Source of the DNA: Gemmobacter denitrificans
GTDB lineage: Bacteria > Pseudomonadota > Alphaproteobacteria > Rhodobacterales > Rhodobacteraceae
Assembly (NCBI RefSeq): GCF_036964905.1
Contig: NZ_JBALHR010000004.1
Location: 186,001 to 250,000 of the forward strand
Direction of reading: 5' to 3'
Length of the DNA stretch: 64,000 nt
The notes beneath the pieces were generated by a model, which was not told the DNA's origin, made no database searches, and worked only from the letters and a program-made list of their open reading frames with translations. A program made the position numbers and the translations under genes. Positions 16,400 to 24,368 of the stretch are shown here, one piece after another (within the stretch, counting starts at the first letter, position 1; every line of letters starts with the position of its first letter).

Positions 16400-17275
16400 T
16401 CAGCCGATCTGGCTGAGCCAGATCTTCCACCACTTGATCCAGAGATCGGCCATTTCCTCGGGGTCGCCAGCAAACAGTCGGGCCCCCAGCGGGAAAGCGG
16501 TCGCCTCGATCGCCTGACGGGCTTCGCGGCTGCGGTCGGCCAGCAGGGTGCGGGTGTCTGCGGGCAATATGCTGTCAGGCAGGGCATCGAGATGGGCCTG
16601 CAACATGGCCAGATCGTGATGGTCACCAAGGGCTTCGCCCAGCCGGTCGGCCTCGGTGACGATGGGACGCATCACGTCGGGCCAGACTGGCAGGAACAGC
16701 CGCGCCTGATACCAGTGATCCTTGGCGCGCTTGCGCCAGTCATGCAGGACTTCGTCATCGGGATTGTCGCGGGCCGCGCGCATCGCCCGGCGGGCGCGGC
16801 TACGGGTTTCGGACAGGCCTTCGGCCAGGATGCGGCGATCCTGCCCCTGCAATTCCCATTCGTTGATGCGCAAGGCAAGACCAGCGAGCAGATCGCGCAG
16901 ATCGGGCGGCGGCGGCGCGGGCATGGCGGCTTCGGCCACAAGATGCGCGCGCAGGGCCAGCAGCGCCGGATCGGATGCGCCGGGCATCAGCCGGTCAAGG
17001 GCTGCGATGCGCACGGCTGCGTCGCGCTGGCCCGAAAGACTGCGCGCGGCATCGCGCAGCACCACGTTTTCGGCGGGTTGGATTTCAGGCAGCCCATGCC
17101 GGACCAGACGCAGCAGGGCGCGGAGTTTCTTGAAGCTTTTGCGCAAGCCATGCACATCACCCGGTTCCAGTGAACCGGCCCCGATCCGGGCTTGCATGCT
17201 GGCGATTTCCTCGCCTGCGATCCGGCGCAGGGCCTCGGACAAGGAGGCATCGCGCAGGTCGAAACGGTAAGGCAT
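16400..17275 (-). CDS. CHAD domain-containing protein
   Basis: 291 residues from the ATG at 17275 (MPYRFDLRDASLSEALRR). Almost the whole protein is a CHAD domain: helical, rich in Arg/Lys/His, with conserved VHGLRKSFKKLRALLRL (~47-63) and VLHDWRKRAKDHWYQ (~175-190), the two pseudo-repeats with HxxRxxxKxxR character. CHAD proteins bind inorganic polyphosphate and often sit on polyP granules. There is no fused CYTH/triphosphatase domain. It converges on polA. No ppk or ppx is nearby. Confidence 0.88.
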   Translation of the reverse strand: MPYRFDLRDASLSEALRRIAGEEIASMQARIGAGSLEPGDVHGLRKSFKKLRALLRLVRHGLPEIQPAENVVLRDAARSLSGQRDAAVRIAALDRLMPGASDPALLALRAHLVAEAAMPAPPPPDLRDLLAGLALRINEWELQGQDRRILAEGLSETRSRARRAMRAARDNPDDEVLHDWRKRAKDHWYQARLFLPVWPDVMRPIVTEADRLGEALGDHHDLAMLQAHLDALPDSILPADTRTLLADRSREARQAIEATAFPLGARLFAGDPEEMADLWIKWWKIWLSQIG

Positions 17276-17373
17276 GTGTCGCAGTCCTGTCAGGCGGGCA
17301 GGGCAGGCGGCCTTGCCGGATATCAAGGTCATACTAGGTTTTTGCTGCATGGCAATCACGACAATGGTGTAAC

Positions 17374-17772
17374 ATGAAGATGAAATTCACCTTGGCTGCC
17401 CTGTGTCTGGCGGCCTTTGGGACCATGGCCCAGACGGATGGGATCAGCGGCACCATCGAGGCGCAGATGCAGGCCTTTCGGGAGGGCGATGTGGCCGAAG
17501 CCTTCACCTATGCCTCACCCAATCTGCGCGCATTGTTCGGCAGCCCCGAGGTCTTTGGGGGCATGGTGCAGCGCGGCTATCCGATGGTCCGGCAACCCGG
17601 CAAGGTTGAACTTCTGGAACGGCGCAACGTGGCGGGCGGCCTGTGGCAACGCGTAAGGGTCACCGATGCGGCGGGACGCGGACATCTGCTGGATTACCAG
17701 ATGGTCGAAACGCCAGAGGGCTGGCGGATCAATGCCGTGCAGGTGTTGCCGGAGCCGGACCTGAGCGCCTGA
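17374..17772 (+). CDS. DUF4864 domain-containing exported protein
   Basis: 132 residues with a signal peptide (KMKFTLAALCLAAFGTMAQT; likely cleavage after FGTMA). The body has the DUF4864 layout: IEAQMQAFREGDVAEAFTYASPNLRALFG, GYPMVRQPG, then a strand-rich C-terminal half ending INAVQVLPEP. The fold resembles NTF2-like/SnoaL proteins; function unknown. Probably periplasmic. It diverges from the CHAD gene and its promoter should lie within ~98 bases. Confidence 0.84.
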   Translation: MKMKFTLAALCLAAFGTMAQTDGISGTIEAQMQAFREGDVAEAFTYASPNLRALFGSPEVFGGMVQRGYPMVRQPGKVELLERRNVAGGLWQRVRVTDAAGRGHLLDYQMVETPEGWRINAVQVLPEPDLSA

Positions 17773-17820
17773 AGCCGTTGCGCCCAAGCTGGGCACAGCG
17801 CACGGTCGTCTGAGCCGTGG

Positions 17821-17835
17821 TTAACCTTCCCTTGA
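17821..17835 (+). promoter_or_regulatory. Candidate CtrA-type site upstream of the beta-helix gene
   Basis: TTAA-CCTTCCC-TTGA differs by one base from the CtrA consensus TTAA-N7-TTAA known from alphaproteobacteria, and lies 70 bases before the beta-helix start codon. The left half is embedded in GGTTAACC. CtrA controls motility and gene-transfer-agent genes in Rhodobacter. Single occurrence with a mismatch, so tentative. Confidence 0.3.
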
Positions 17836-17904
17836 TATTTGTCCGGTCCGGGGCGTGCGGGATGTGCGCCCATCTCTGGTGGAACGAGGCGAGGGTCTGA
17901 CAAG

Positions 17905-20184
17905 ATGAACAAGGCGATTACCGATGGTCTGGTGCTGATGCCGCCGCCGTTTTCGGCGGGGCTGACCCAATGGTCGCGTGAAGATGGAACGCCCGGGTCG
18001 GCCAGCTATGCCGGGCAGCCCAACGCGGCGTTGGTACCTTCCGATCAGGATTTCGGCGGTTGTCTGGAACTGCAGAAGATCGAGACAACACAGCGGCTGC
18101 GCTACAAGGGCCAGACGCCGATCGAGCCCGGCCTGTATCTGCGGGTGACGGCCCGGGTCAAGGCCGTTTCGGGCAACCTGCCGACGGTGCGCATCGCGGC
18201 CTATGCAGGGCGCGCCAATGGTTCTGCCGTGAGTGTCCCGCTGACCGGACCTGCAACCACGTTGACCACCTATGGCGAAGTTGTGACGGTGACCGCGATC
18301 ATCGGTGCCGGCAACCGTCAGGGCGTGGACATGGTCTGGGGCGCCGAGCCGGTTTATGGCCATTTCGGCGTGAACATGAGCGGGCCGAATGGCGGTGTGG
18401 TGCGCATTGATGACATCGTGATCGAAGATGTCACCGAAGTGTTCCACCGCAAACTGATCGATGTGGTCGATGTGCGGGACTATGGCGCCATCGGCAATGG
18501 CACCACCGATGACTCTGCCGCATTTGCAGCGGCTGACGCCGCAGCGGATGGCCGTACGGTTCTGGTATCGGCAGGAACCTATCGCATTGCCTCCAGCCTG
18601 ACGCTGGACAGCCCTGTCCGGTTCGAAGGCACGCTGGTGATGCCGTCGTCGGCGCGGCTGACCTGCACGCGCAACTATGACCTCAACACCTATTCTGCGG
18701 CCTTTGGCAGCGAGATGGAGGGGTTCCGTCGTGGGCTTCAGACGCTGTTCTATTTCAATGATCACGTGGTGTTCGACATGTCGGGCCGCAAGGTCGAACT
18801 GACCGAACCGCTGGATGTGGCAGCTCTGGCCGGGATCACCAGCCTGGCAAGTCGTCGTGTGCTGACCAATGGTCAGATCGTGGCGGCCAGCTCGACCAAC
18901 TGGGATCAGACGCAGGTGACCTCGGTCTGCACCTACAGCACCAGCAATGCGACGACGCTGACCAATGTGGCCAACATTCCGATTGGATCGCGGATCACGG
19001 GCACCGGGGTGGGGCGCGAAGTCTATGTGCGCAACAAGAACACCGCTGCCGCGACCATTACCCTGAGTCAGCCTCTGTTGCCGGCAGCAGCAGGCACCCG
19101 GACGCTGACCTTTACCCGCTACAAGTATCTGCTGGATTTTTCAGGCTTCGAAAACCTGGCCCGGTTCGAAATCACGGATATCGATTTCGCCTGTTCGGGC
19201 CGCGCCAGCGGGATCATGCTGGCAAAATCCGGCCTGGTGTTCCGCATCGCCGATTGCGTTTTCACCTCGCCCAAGAACCGTGCGATCACCTCGATCGGCG
19301 ACGGTTGCCAGGGCATGATTGTCGATCAGTGCCAGTTCCTGTCGAACGAGCAATCGCTTGCAGCACAGGTGCGCAATACCATCGCGTTGAATGCCAATTC
19401 GAACGACGTCAAGCTGCGGGACAACCGCGTCGTCCGGTTTGCGCATTTCTGCGTTCTGGCGGGCGGCGGCAACATGGTGCTGGGCAACCACTTCTTCCAG
19501 GGCGATGACGAGACCGACGGTTTGCGCCAGGCTGGCCTGATCCTGACCAACACCAATGGCCGCAGCATCATCAACGGCAATTACATCGACAACTGCTGGA
19601 TCGAACTGTCGAACGAACATGATCCGAACCCGGGTTTCGAAAGCGAATTCTCTTTCGGGGGGCTGACCATTACCGGCAACACTTTCATGGCGATCGACGT
19701 GGCACCATCGTTCCGCTGGATCGTGGTGCGTCCGCGCGGTGCCGGGCATTTCCTGAATGGCTTGGCGATCATCGGCAACGTGTTTCGCACGACCAATGGC
19801 AGTATCGACCGGATCGAAAAGGTCGATGACAGCACGGCCGATCTGGATCACAGCCGGGCGCGCAATGTGGTGGTGACGGGAAATACGTTCCACGGGGTCA
19901 ACGATATCTGCATGAACCCCATCACACTGGAACACAACCAGAGCAGCAATGCCACAACTTGGTCGGTGAATGGGTCGAGCCTGCATCCGTTTGGTGGCCG
20001 GGCGCTGACCGTGATGTCGGTGCAGCCGGATGGCCCAATCCGCGATTCTGCGAACGCCACCGACTTCAGCATGCCTTATGCCCAGCCTCAGCAAGGTACC
20101 AATGGCGATCGGTTGAATCTGGTCTGGCCGCGCGCCTTGCGGGGCAAGGTGCAGGTGACCTACCGCACCGACAAGCCGGTCTAA
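17905..20184 (+). CDS. Large right-handed beta-helix (pectate-lyase-3-like) protein, possible phage/GTA-type spike
   Basis: 759 residues from the ATG at 17905. The ~190-residue N-terminal domain (MNKAITDGLVLMPPPFSAGL...) is jelly-roll/CBM-like. At ~190 the hallmark VVDVRDYGAIGNGTTDDSAAF begins a Pectate_lyase_3 (GH28-related) beta-helix running to ~690, with Asn-rich turns such as NGRSIINGNYIDN and ITGNTF. No signal peptide or lipobox is seen, which is unusual for a secreted polysaccharidase and fits a tail- or head-spike released by lysis. In R. capsulatus, GTA head-spike genes lie away from the main GTA cluster; homology to those is my inference. It has its own promoter region with a near-CtrA site. 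Confidence 0.8.
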   Translation: MNKAITDGLVLMPPPFSAGLTQWSREDGTPGSASYAGQPNAALVPSDQDFGGCLELQKIETTQRLRYKGQTPIEPGLYLRVTARVKAVSGNLPTVRIAAYAGRANGSAVSVPLTGPATTLTTYGEVVTVTAIIGAGNRQGVDMVWGAEPVYGHFGVNMSGPNGGVVRIDDIVIEDVTEVFHRKLIDVVDVRDYGAIGNGTTDDSAAFAAADAAADGRTVLVSAGTYRIASSLTLDSPVRFEGTLVMPSSARLTCTRNYDLNTYSAAFGSEMEGFRRGLQTLFYFNDHVVFDMSGRKVELTEPLDVAALAGITSLASRRVLTNGQIVAASSTNWDQTQVTSVCTYSTSNATTLTNVANIPIGSRITGTGVGREVYVRNKNTAAATITLSQPLLPAAAGTRTLTFTRYKYLLDFSGFENLARFEITDIDFACSGRASGIMLAKSGLVFRIADCVFTSPKNRAITSIGDGCQGMIVDQCQFLSNEQSLAAQVRNTIALNANSNDVKLRDNRVVRFAHFCVLAGGGNMVLGNHFFQGDDETDGLRQAGLILTNTNGRSIINGNYIDNCWIELSNEHDPNPGFESEFSFGGLTITGNTFMAIDVAPSFRWIVVRPRGAGHFLNGLAIIGNVFRTTNGSIDRIEKVDDSTADLDHSRARNVVVTGNTFHGVNDICMNPITLEHNQSSNATTWSVNGSSLHPFGGRALTVMSVQPDGPIRDSANATDFSMPYAQPQQGTNGDRLNLVWPRALRGKVQVTYRTDKPV

Positions 20185-20243
20185 GCGCGCAAGATCCAGC
20201 ATGAACAGGGCGGGCGCCGAAGGGTGCCCGCACATTTTTGTGG

Positions 20244-20744
20244 TCATGTCGGGGGCAGAAGGTCTTCGACCTCCAGACGGAACGCCTTGCCGAACCCGCC
20301 ATTGAGCAAAGCCGAGACGGGTTGCAGGCGCACGAGCGCAAAATCGGCAAAATCAATGTAGAGCCGCGCCTTGGGATGACCGAGCAGCCAATGATCGCGC
20401 AGGGCAGGGTGATCGGGGGATTTGCGGTCGATGAACGAGGCCCTGACCCGCAGCATCAGCCGCGGATGGGTCAGCGGATCGCCCTTGTCACCCACTTCGC
20501 CCACCATCAGGGCGGCTTCGGGATGCGTTGTCAAAGCGGCATGATGGGCCGAGAGCGCCGAGACCAGTGTCATCGGTTGATATGCGGGGCAAAGGCCGAA
20601 GGCGATCCGGCTGATGCCGGGCGCAGCCGTGGCCGGATCGGTATAGGCCAGCGCCGCATGGGTGGCCTCTGACAGAAGCTTCCGGGCAAGGCTGCGCGCA
20701 TTGTCATCGGCGGGTTGCACAGGGTCTGGGCGGGGCTGGGACAT
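20244..20744 (-). CDS. HugZ/pyridoxamine-5'-phosphate-oxidase-like split-barrel protein
   Basis: 166 residues from the ATG at 20744 (MSQPRPDPVQPADDNARSLAR). The sequence ARKLLSEATHAALAYTDP, then SALSAHHAALTTHPEAALMVGE and GDPLTHPRLMLRVRASFIDR, is typical of the FMN-binding split barrel of HugZ/HutZ-type proteins, some of which degrade haem, while others bind flavin. ARLYIDFADFALVRLQPVSALLNGGFGKA is the usual end of this family. Haem degradation is possible but not shown; there is no haem uptake gene nearby. Confidence 0.82.
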   Translation of the reverse strand: MSQPRPDPVQPADDNARSLARKLLSEATHAALAYTDPATAAPGISRIAFGLCPAYQPMTLVSALSAHHAALTTHPEAALMVGEVGDKGDPLTHPRLMLRVRASFIDRKSPDHPALRDHWLLGHPKARLYIDFADFALVRLQPVSALLNGGFGKAFRLEVEDLLPPT

Positions 20745-20947
20745 GGGCGCGGTTCCATCAACTTGGAGCATGGGGTGAACCTAGCGGCCTCGGTGCGCGG
20801 TGCAAGATGGCATCCAGCCGGTCATCTTGGGCGTAGGTCGGTGGCGGCAGTGACCTTGCGGAGCGCGGTCCTGCCGGCCCGCGCAAGCCATTTGGGTCGC
20901 CTGCCCGGGCCTTGGGCCCGGTTGGCTCCGCGGTGCTTGCGTTCAGG

Positions 20948-21718
20948 TCACACGAAGGGATCGGCCGGGTATCCGACCCCGGTAAGGTACAGCCCCTGTG
21001 GCGGGCAAACCGGTCCGCAGGCGGCGCGGTTGCGGGCTTCCAATGCGAGGCGAATATCGTCGGGCTGCCATGATCCTGCGCCGACGCGTTCCAGCGTTCC
21101 GACGATGGATCGGACCTGATTGTGCAGAAAGCTGCGCGCCCGGAGATGGAAGCGGTATTCGCACCCACCGGGGTAGGGCAATTCTTCCAGCGTGATCTCA
21201 TCCAGCGTCTTGACGGGCGAGGCGGCCTGACAGATCGACGACCGGAAGGTGGTGAAATCGTGATGCCCGACCAGATGGGCGGCACCGGCGCGCATTGCCG
21301 CGGCGTCCAGCGGGTTCTGCACCCGCCAGACCAGCCCCTTGTCATGCGTGGCTGGCGCGCGGCGCTGGACGAGCCGGAAGGTATAGCGCCGCTCCAGCGC
21401 CGAAAAGCGGGCGTGGAAGTCATCGCTAACCTGCGCTACCTGCAAAACCGCCACTGGCGCAGGTTTGAGGTGATAGTTCAGCGCCTCGGACAGGCGGAAG
21501 GGATCCCAGTCGCGCGCAAGATCACAGGTGGCCACCTGTCCCGTGGCATGAACCCCGGCATCGGTGCGCCCTGCGGCGGCGATGGTATGTGGACCCGGTT
21601 CCAGCCGGGCCAGCGCCGCTTCGATGGCCGCCTGCACGGAAGGCTGGCCTTGTGACTGGCGCTGCCAGCCCGCGAAGGGACCACCGTCATATTCGATTTT
21701 CAGGGCATATCTCGGCAT
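20948..21718 (-). CDS. truA: tRNA pseudouridine(38-40) synthase
   Basis: 256 residues from the ATG at 21718 (MPRYALKIEYDGGPFAGWQR). The catalytic Asp lies in AAGRTDAGVHATGQV (~51-65), and family motifs ALNYHLKP, FHARFSALERRYTF, RSSICQA and RARSFLHNQVRSIVGTL follow. TruA isomerises uridines 38-40 in the tRNA anticodon stem-loop. Length is normal. The 200-base stretch downstream of it (20745-20947) holds a CCGGGCC-TTG-GGCCCGG hairpin without T-run and no gene. Confidence 0.95.
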   Translation of the reverse strand: MPRYALKIEYDGGPFAGWQRQSQGQPSVQAAIEAALARLEPGPHTIAAAGRTDAGVHATGQVATCDLARDWDPFRLSEALNYHLKPAPVAVLQVAQVSDDFHARFSALERRYTFRLVQRRAPATHDKGLVWRVQNPLDAAAMRAGAAHLVGHHDFTTFRSSICQAASPVKTLDEITLEELPYPGGCEYRFHLRARSFLHNQVRSIVGTLERVGAGSWQPDDIRLALEARNRAACGPVCPPQGLYLTGVGYPADPFV

Positions 21719-21851
21719 GGGGTGGGGGTAGCGCAGCGGGGCGCGGCTGTCCATCCTGCCGTGATGTGGCTGTTGCAGCCCATGTCGGATGCCCCCTACA
21801 CAGATGTTCGTGCCGCGCCTATCTTGGGTCGGCACAGACAGGGGGCCTTGC

Positions 21852-23267
21852 GTGGCGATTTCCGATTTTACCGACCAACTGGGCCGCAGTCTGGAGGGTC
21901 TGGTTGCCACGGTGACCGATCCGTTTTCCGATACAGTAGTGCGGCTGGGCGTGACTGGTCTGTCGCGTGCAGGCAAGACGGTGTTCATCACCGGTCTGGT
22001 GGCCAATCTGATGGACAGGGGCCGGATGCCGCAACTGAAGGCCGAAGCCTCGCGGCGGATCGAGGCGGCATGGTTGCAACCCCAACCCGATGACACGGTG
22101 GCCCGTTTCGATTTCGAAGGCCATCTGGCGGCGTTGACCGGTGACGATCCGCATTGGCCTGCCAGCACGCGTTCAGTGTCAGAGTTGCGGCTGTCATTCC
22201 GGGTGCAGCCTGAGGGTCTGTTTTCCGGGTTGATGGGCACACAGACCGTGCATCTGGATATTGTCGATTATCCGGGGGAATGGCTACTTGATCTCGCATT
22301 GCTGGACAAGGATTATGCAACCTGGGCTGAAGAGACGCTGATCCGCATGGCGAAGCGTCCGCAGGGGGCCGAGTTTCTGGCGGTAGCCCGGGCCGAGGAT
22401 GGCGCCCTGGCCCATGATGAATTGCGGGCGCAGGCGCTGGCTGCGGGGTTTACCGACTATCTGCAGGCAGCGCGGGCGGCGGGCTGGTCGGATTGCACGC
22501 CGGGGCGGTTTCTGTTGCCCGGCGATCTGGTGGGCAGCCCGGTTCTGACCTTCGCGCCGCTGCCCTTGCCCGCCACACAGGGCCGGGGCAGCCTGTGGCG
22601 CGAGATGGAGCGGCGTTTTGAAGCCTACAAGGCCAAGGTGGTAAAGCCCTTCTTCCGTACCCATTTTTCACGGATCGACCGGCAGGTCGTGCTGGTGGAT
22701 GTGCTGGGGGCCATTCATGCCGGGCCGCAGGCGCTGGAGGATTTGCGGCAGACCATGGCCGATATCCTGAAGGCCTTTCGTCCTGGGCGAAACGGGTTCC
22801 TGTCGGAAATCCTGATGGGGCGCCGGGTCGAAAAGATCCTGTTTGCCGCGACCAAGGCCGATCATCTGCATCACAGCCAGCATGCCGCGTTGACGGCGAT
22901 CACAGAGGCGCTGGTGCGCGAGGCGCGGGATCGGGCGGCCTTTGCCGGGGCCGAGGTGGCGGCCATGTCCATTGCCTCGATCCGGGCCACGGTGGAGGAA
23001 GAGGTGCCACAGGGTGACAGCTCCTTGCCCATGGTGCGCGGTCGATTGCTGACCACCGGCAAGCAGGCGGCCCTCTATCCCGGGGAACTGCCCTCTGATC
23101 CTGCGCGCCTGCTTTCGCCTGCACGGCAGGGGGCCGAACGGTGGCTGGGTGCGGATTATGCGATGATGAGCTTTGGGCCCGCCCGCTTCACCCGTCGCCC
23201 GGGCGAAGGCCCGCCGCATATCCGGCTGGACCGGGCGGCAGAATTCCTGATCGGAGACCGGCTGTGA
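21852..23267 (+). CDS. ycjX: YcjX-family P-loop GTPase-like protein
   Basis: 471 residues with a GTG start (VAISDFTDQLGRSLEGL), the first good in-frame start after a GGGG stretch. The Walker A motif is GLSRAGKTVFITGLV (~36-50), highly characteristic of YcjX (DUF463). Later blocks include DIVDYPGEWLLDLALL, RHFSRIDRQVVLVDVLGA-like HFSRIDRQVVLVDVL, and FAATKADHL. In E. coli ycjX belongs to the phage-shock (Psp) regulon with ycjF. The next gene starts inside its stop codon (GTGA overlap), so the two are translationally coupled. Molecular function unknown. Confidence 0.92.
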   Translation: MAISDFTDQLGRSLEGLVATVTDPFSDTVVRLGVTGLSRAGKTVFITGLVANLMDRGRMPQLKAEASRRIEAAWLQPQPDDTVARFDFEGHLAALTGDDPHWPASTRSVSELRLSFRVQPEGLFSGLMGTQTVHLDIVDYPGEWLLDLALLDKDYATWAEETLIRMAKRPQGAEFLAVARAEDGALAHDELRAQALAAGFTDYLQAARAAGWSDCTPGRFLLPGDLVGSPVLTFAPLPLPATQGRGSLWREMERRFEAYKAKVVKPFFRTHFSRIDRQVVLVDVLGAIHAGPQALEDLRQTMADILKAFRPGRNGFLSEILMGRRVEKILFAATKADHLHHSQHAALTAITEALVREARDRAAFAGAEVAAMSIASIRATVEEEVPQGDSSLPMVRGRLLTTGKQAALYPGELPSDPARLLSPARQGAERWLGADYAMMSFGPARFTRRPGEGPPHIRLDRAAEFLIGDRL

Positions 23268-24307
23268 CCGATGACCAGACCCCGCTGCGCCGCCCGCTGG
23301 TGATAGATCGCGAGGATGCGGAGCAGGCCGATCCGGCGCTGGCCGCGCCTGTGCCCGATGCCGTGCCGGATACGATGGCCGAGGGGCAGGCGATGCAGGC
23401 CGCGGCCCGGATGATGGCCCGTCGCGGATCGCCGCTTGTCAGGCTGACGCTTTGGGCCTTTGGCACGCTGTTCGGCTTTGTGCTGTCGGTGGCGGCCTAT
23501 GATTTCATCGCGGGGCTGATGGCGCGCAATCCGCTGCTGGGCACGGTTGCCTTCGGGTTGACGGTGGTGGCACTGGCGCTGGGCCTGATGCTTGCCTTGC
23601 GCGAATGGTGGGCGTTTCTGCGGCTGGCGCGGCTCGATACGCTGCGCACGCAGGCGTCATTGGCGCGATCGGGTGGTGATCTGGCGCGGGCGCGGGTTGT
23701 CGCCGACCGCTTGGCCCGCCTTTATGCCGGGCGACCGGAACTGGCGCCCGGCCTTGCCAATCTGGCCGCAAGGCGGGCCGAGTTGTTCGATGCCGATGGC
23801 CTGCTTGATCTGGCGGAAACCACGCTTGTGCAGCCGCTGGACGACCGGGCGCGGCGCGAGATCGAAGCGGCCGCCCGTCAGGTGGCCACGGTCACTGCGC
23901 TGGTGCCGATGGCGTTGGCCGATGTGGCGGCGGCGTTGGTCAGCAATCTGCGCATGATCCGAAGGATTGCCGAAATCTACGGCGGCAGGTCGGGCGGGTT
24001 TGCCAGTTGGGGCTTGCTGCGCCGGGTCTTTGCCTCGCTGGTGGCAACGGGCGCGGTGGCGCTGACGGATGATCTGATCGGGTCTTTTGCTGGCGGGGGC
24101 GTGATGTCGAAACTATCGCGCCGCTTTGGCGAAGGCATGGTGAATGGCGCGCTGACAGCGCGGGTCGGGGTGGCCGCAATGGACCTGTGCCGCCCGTTGC
24201 CGTTTCATGCCGCCCGGCGTCCGCAGGTGACCAATCTGATGGGCCGCGCGCTGGCAGGGGTGTTTGACGGGCTGCGCGGTGGGCAAGAAACGGTCGGGAA
24301 AAGCTGA
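23264..24307 (+). CDS. ycjF: YcjF-family membrane protein (TIGR01620/DUF697)
   Basis: 347 residues from the GTG at 23264, which overlaps the ycjX stop by four bases. A polar N terminus of ~75 residues precedes two adjacent TM helices (TLWAFGTLFGFVLSVAAYDF and LLGTVAFGLTVVALALGLML, ~80-125). A helical cytosolic domain and the DUF697-like C terminus follow (ALVPMALADVAAAL, GLLRRVFASLVATGAV, GEGMVNGALTARVGVAAMDLCRPLPF). Partner of YcjX in inner-membrane stress response by analogy with Psp operons. No pspABC is in the window. Confidence 0.91.
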   Translation: MTDDQTPLRRPLVIDREDAEQADPALAAPVPDAVPDTMAEGQAMQAAARMMARRGSPLVRLTLWAFGTLFGFVLSVAAYDFIAGLMARNPLLGTVAFGLTVVALALGLMLALREWWAFLRLARLDTLRTQASLARSGGDLARARVVADRLARLYAGRPELAPGLANLAARRAELFDADGLLDLAETTLVQPLDDRARREIEAAARQVATVTALVPMALADVAAALVSNLRMIRRIAEIYGGRSGGFASWGLLRRVFASLVATGAVALTDDLIGSFAGGGVMSKLSRRFGEGMVNGALTARVGVAAMDLCRPLPFHAARRPQVTNLMGRALAGVFDGLRGGQETVGKS

Positions 24308-24368
24308 CTTTCGGTTTCCGATCCCCCTGCTATGGTGTCACGCCTGAGGGGTGTGGAAGGGGCCTGGA

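Noticed and set aside
20905..20921. CCGGGCC-TTG-GGCCCGG hairpin between truA and the HugZ-like gene as a terminator
   Set aside because: The three-base loop and missing T-run make it a weak candidate in GC-rich DNA; not listed as a feature.
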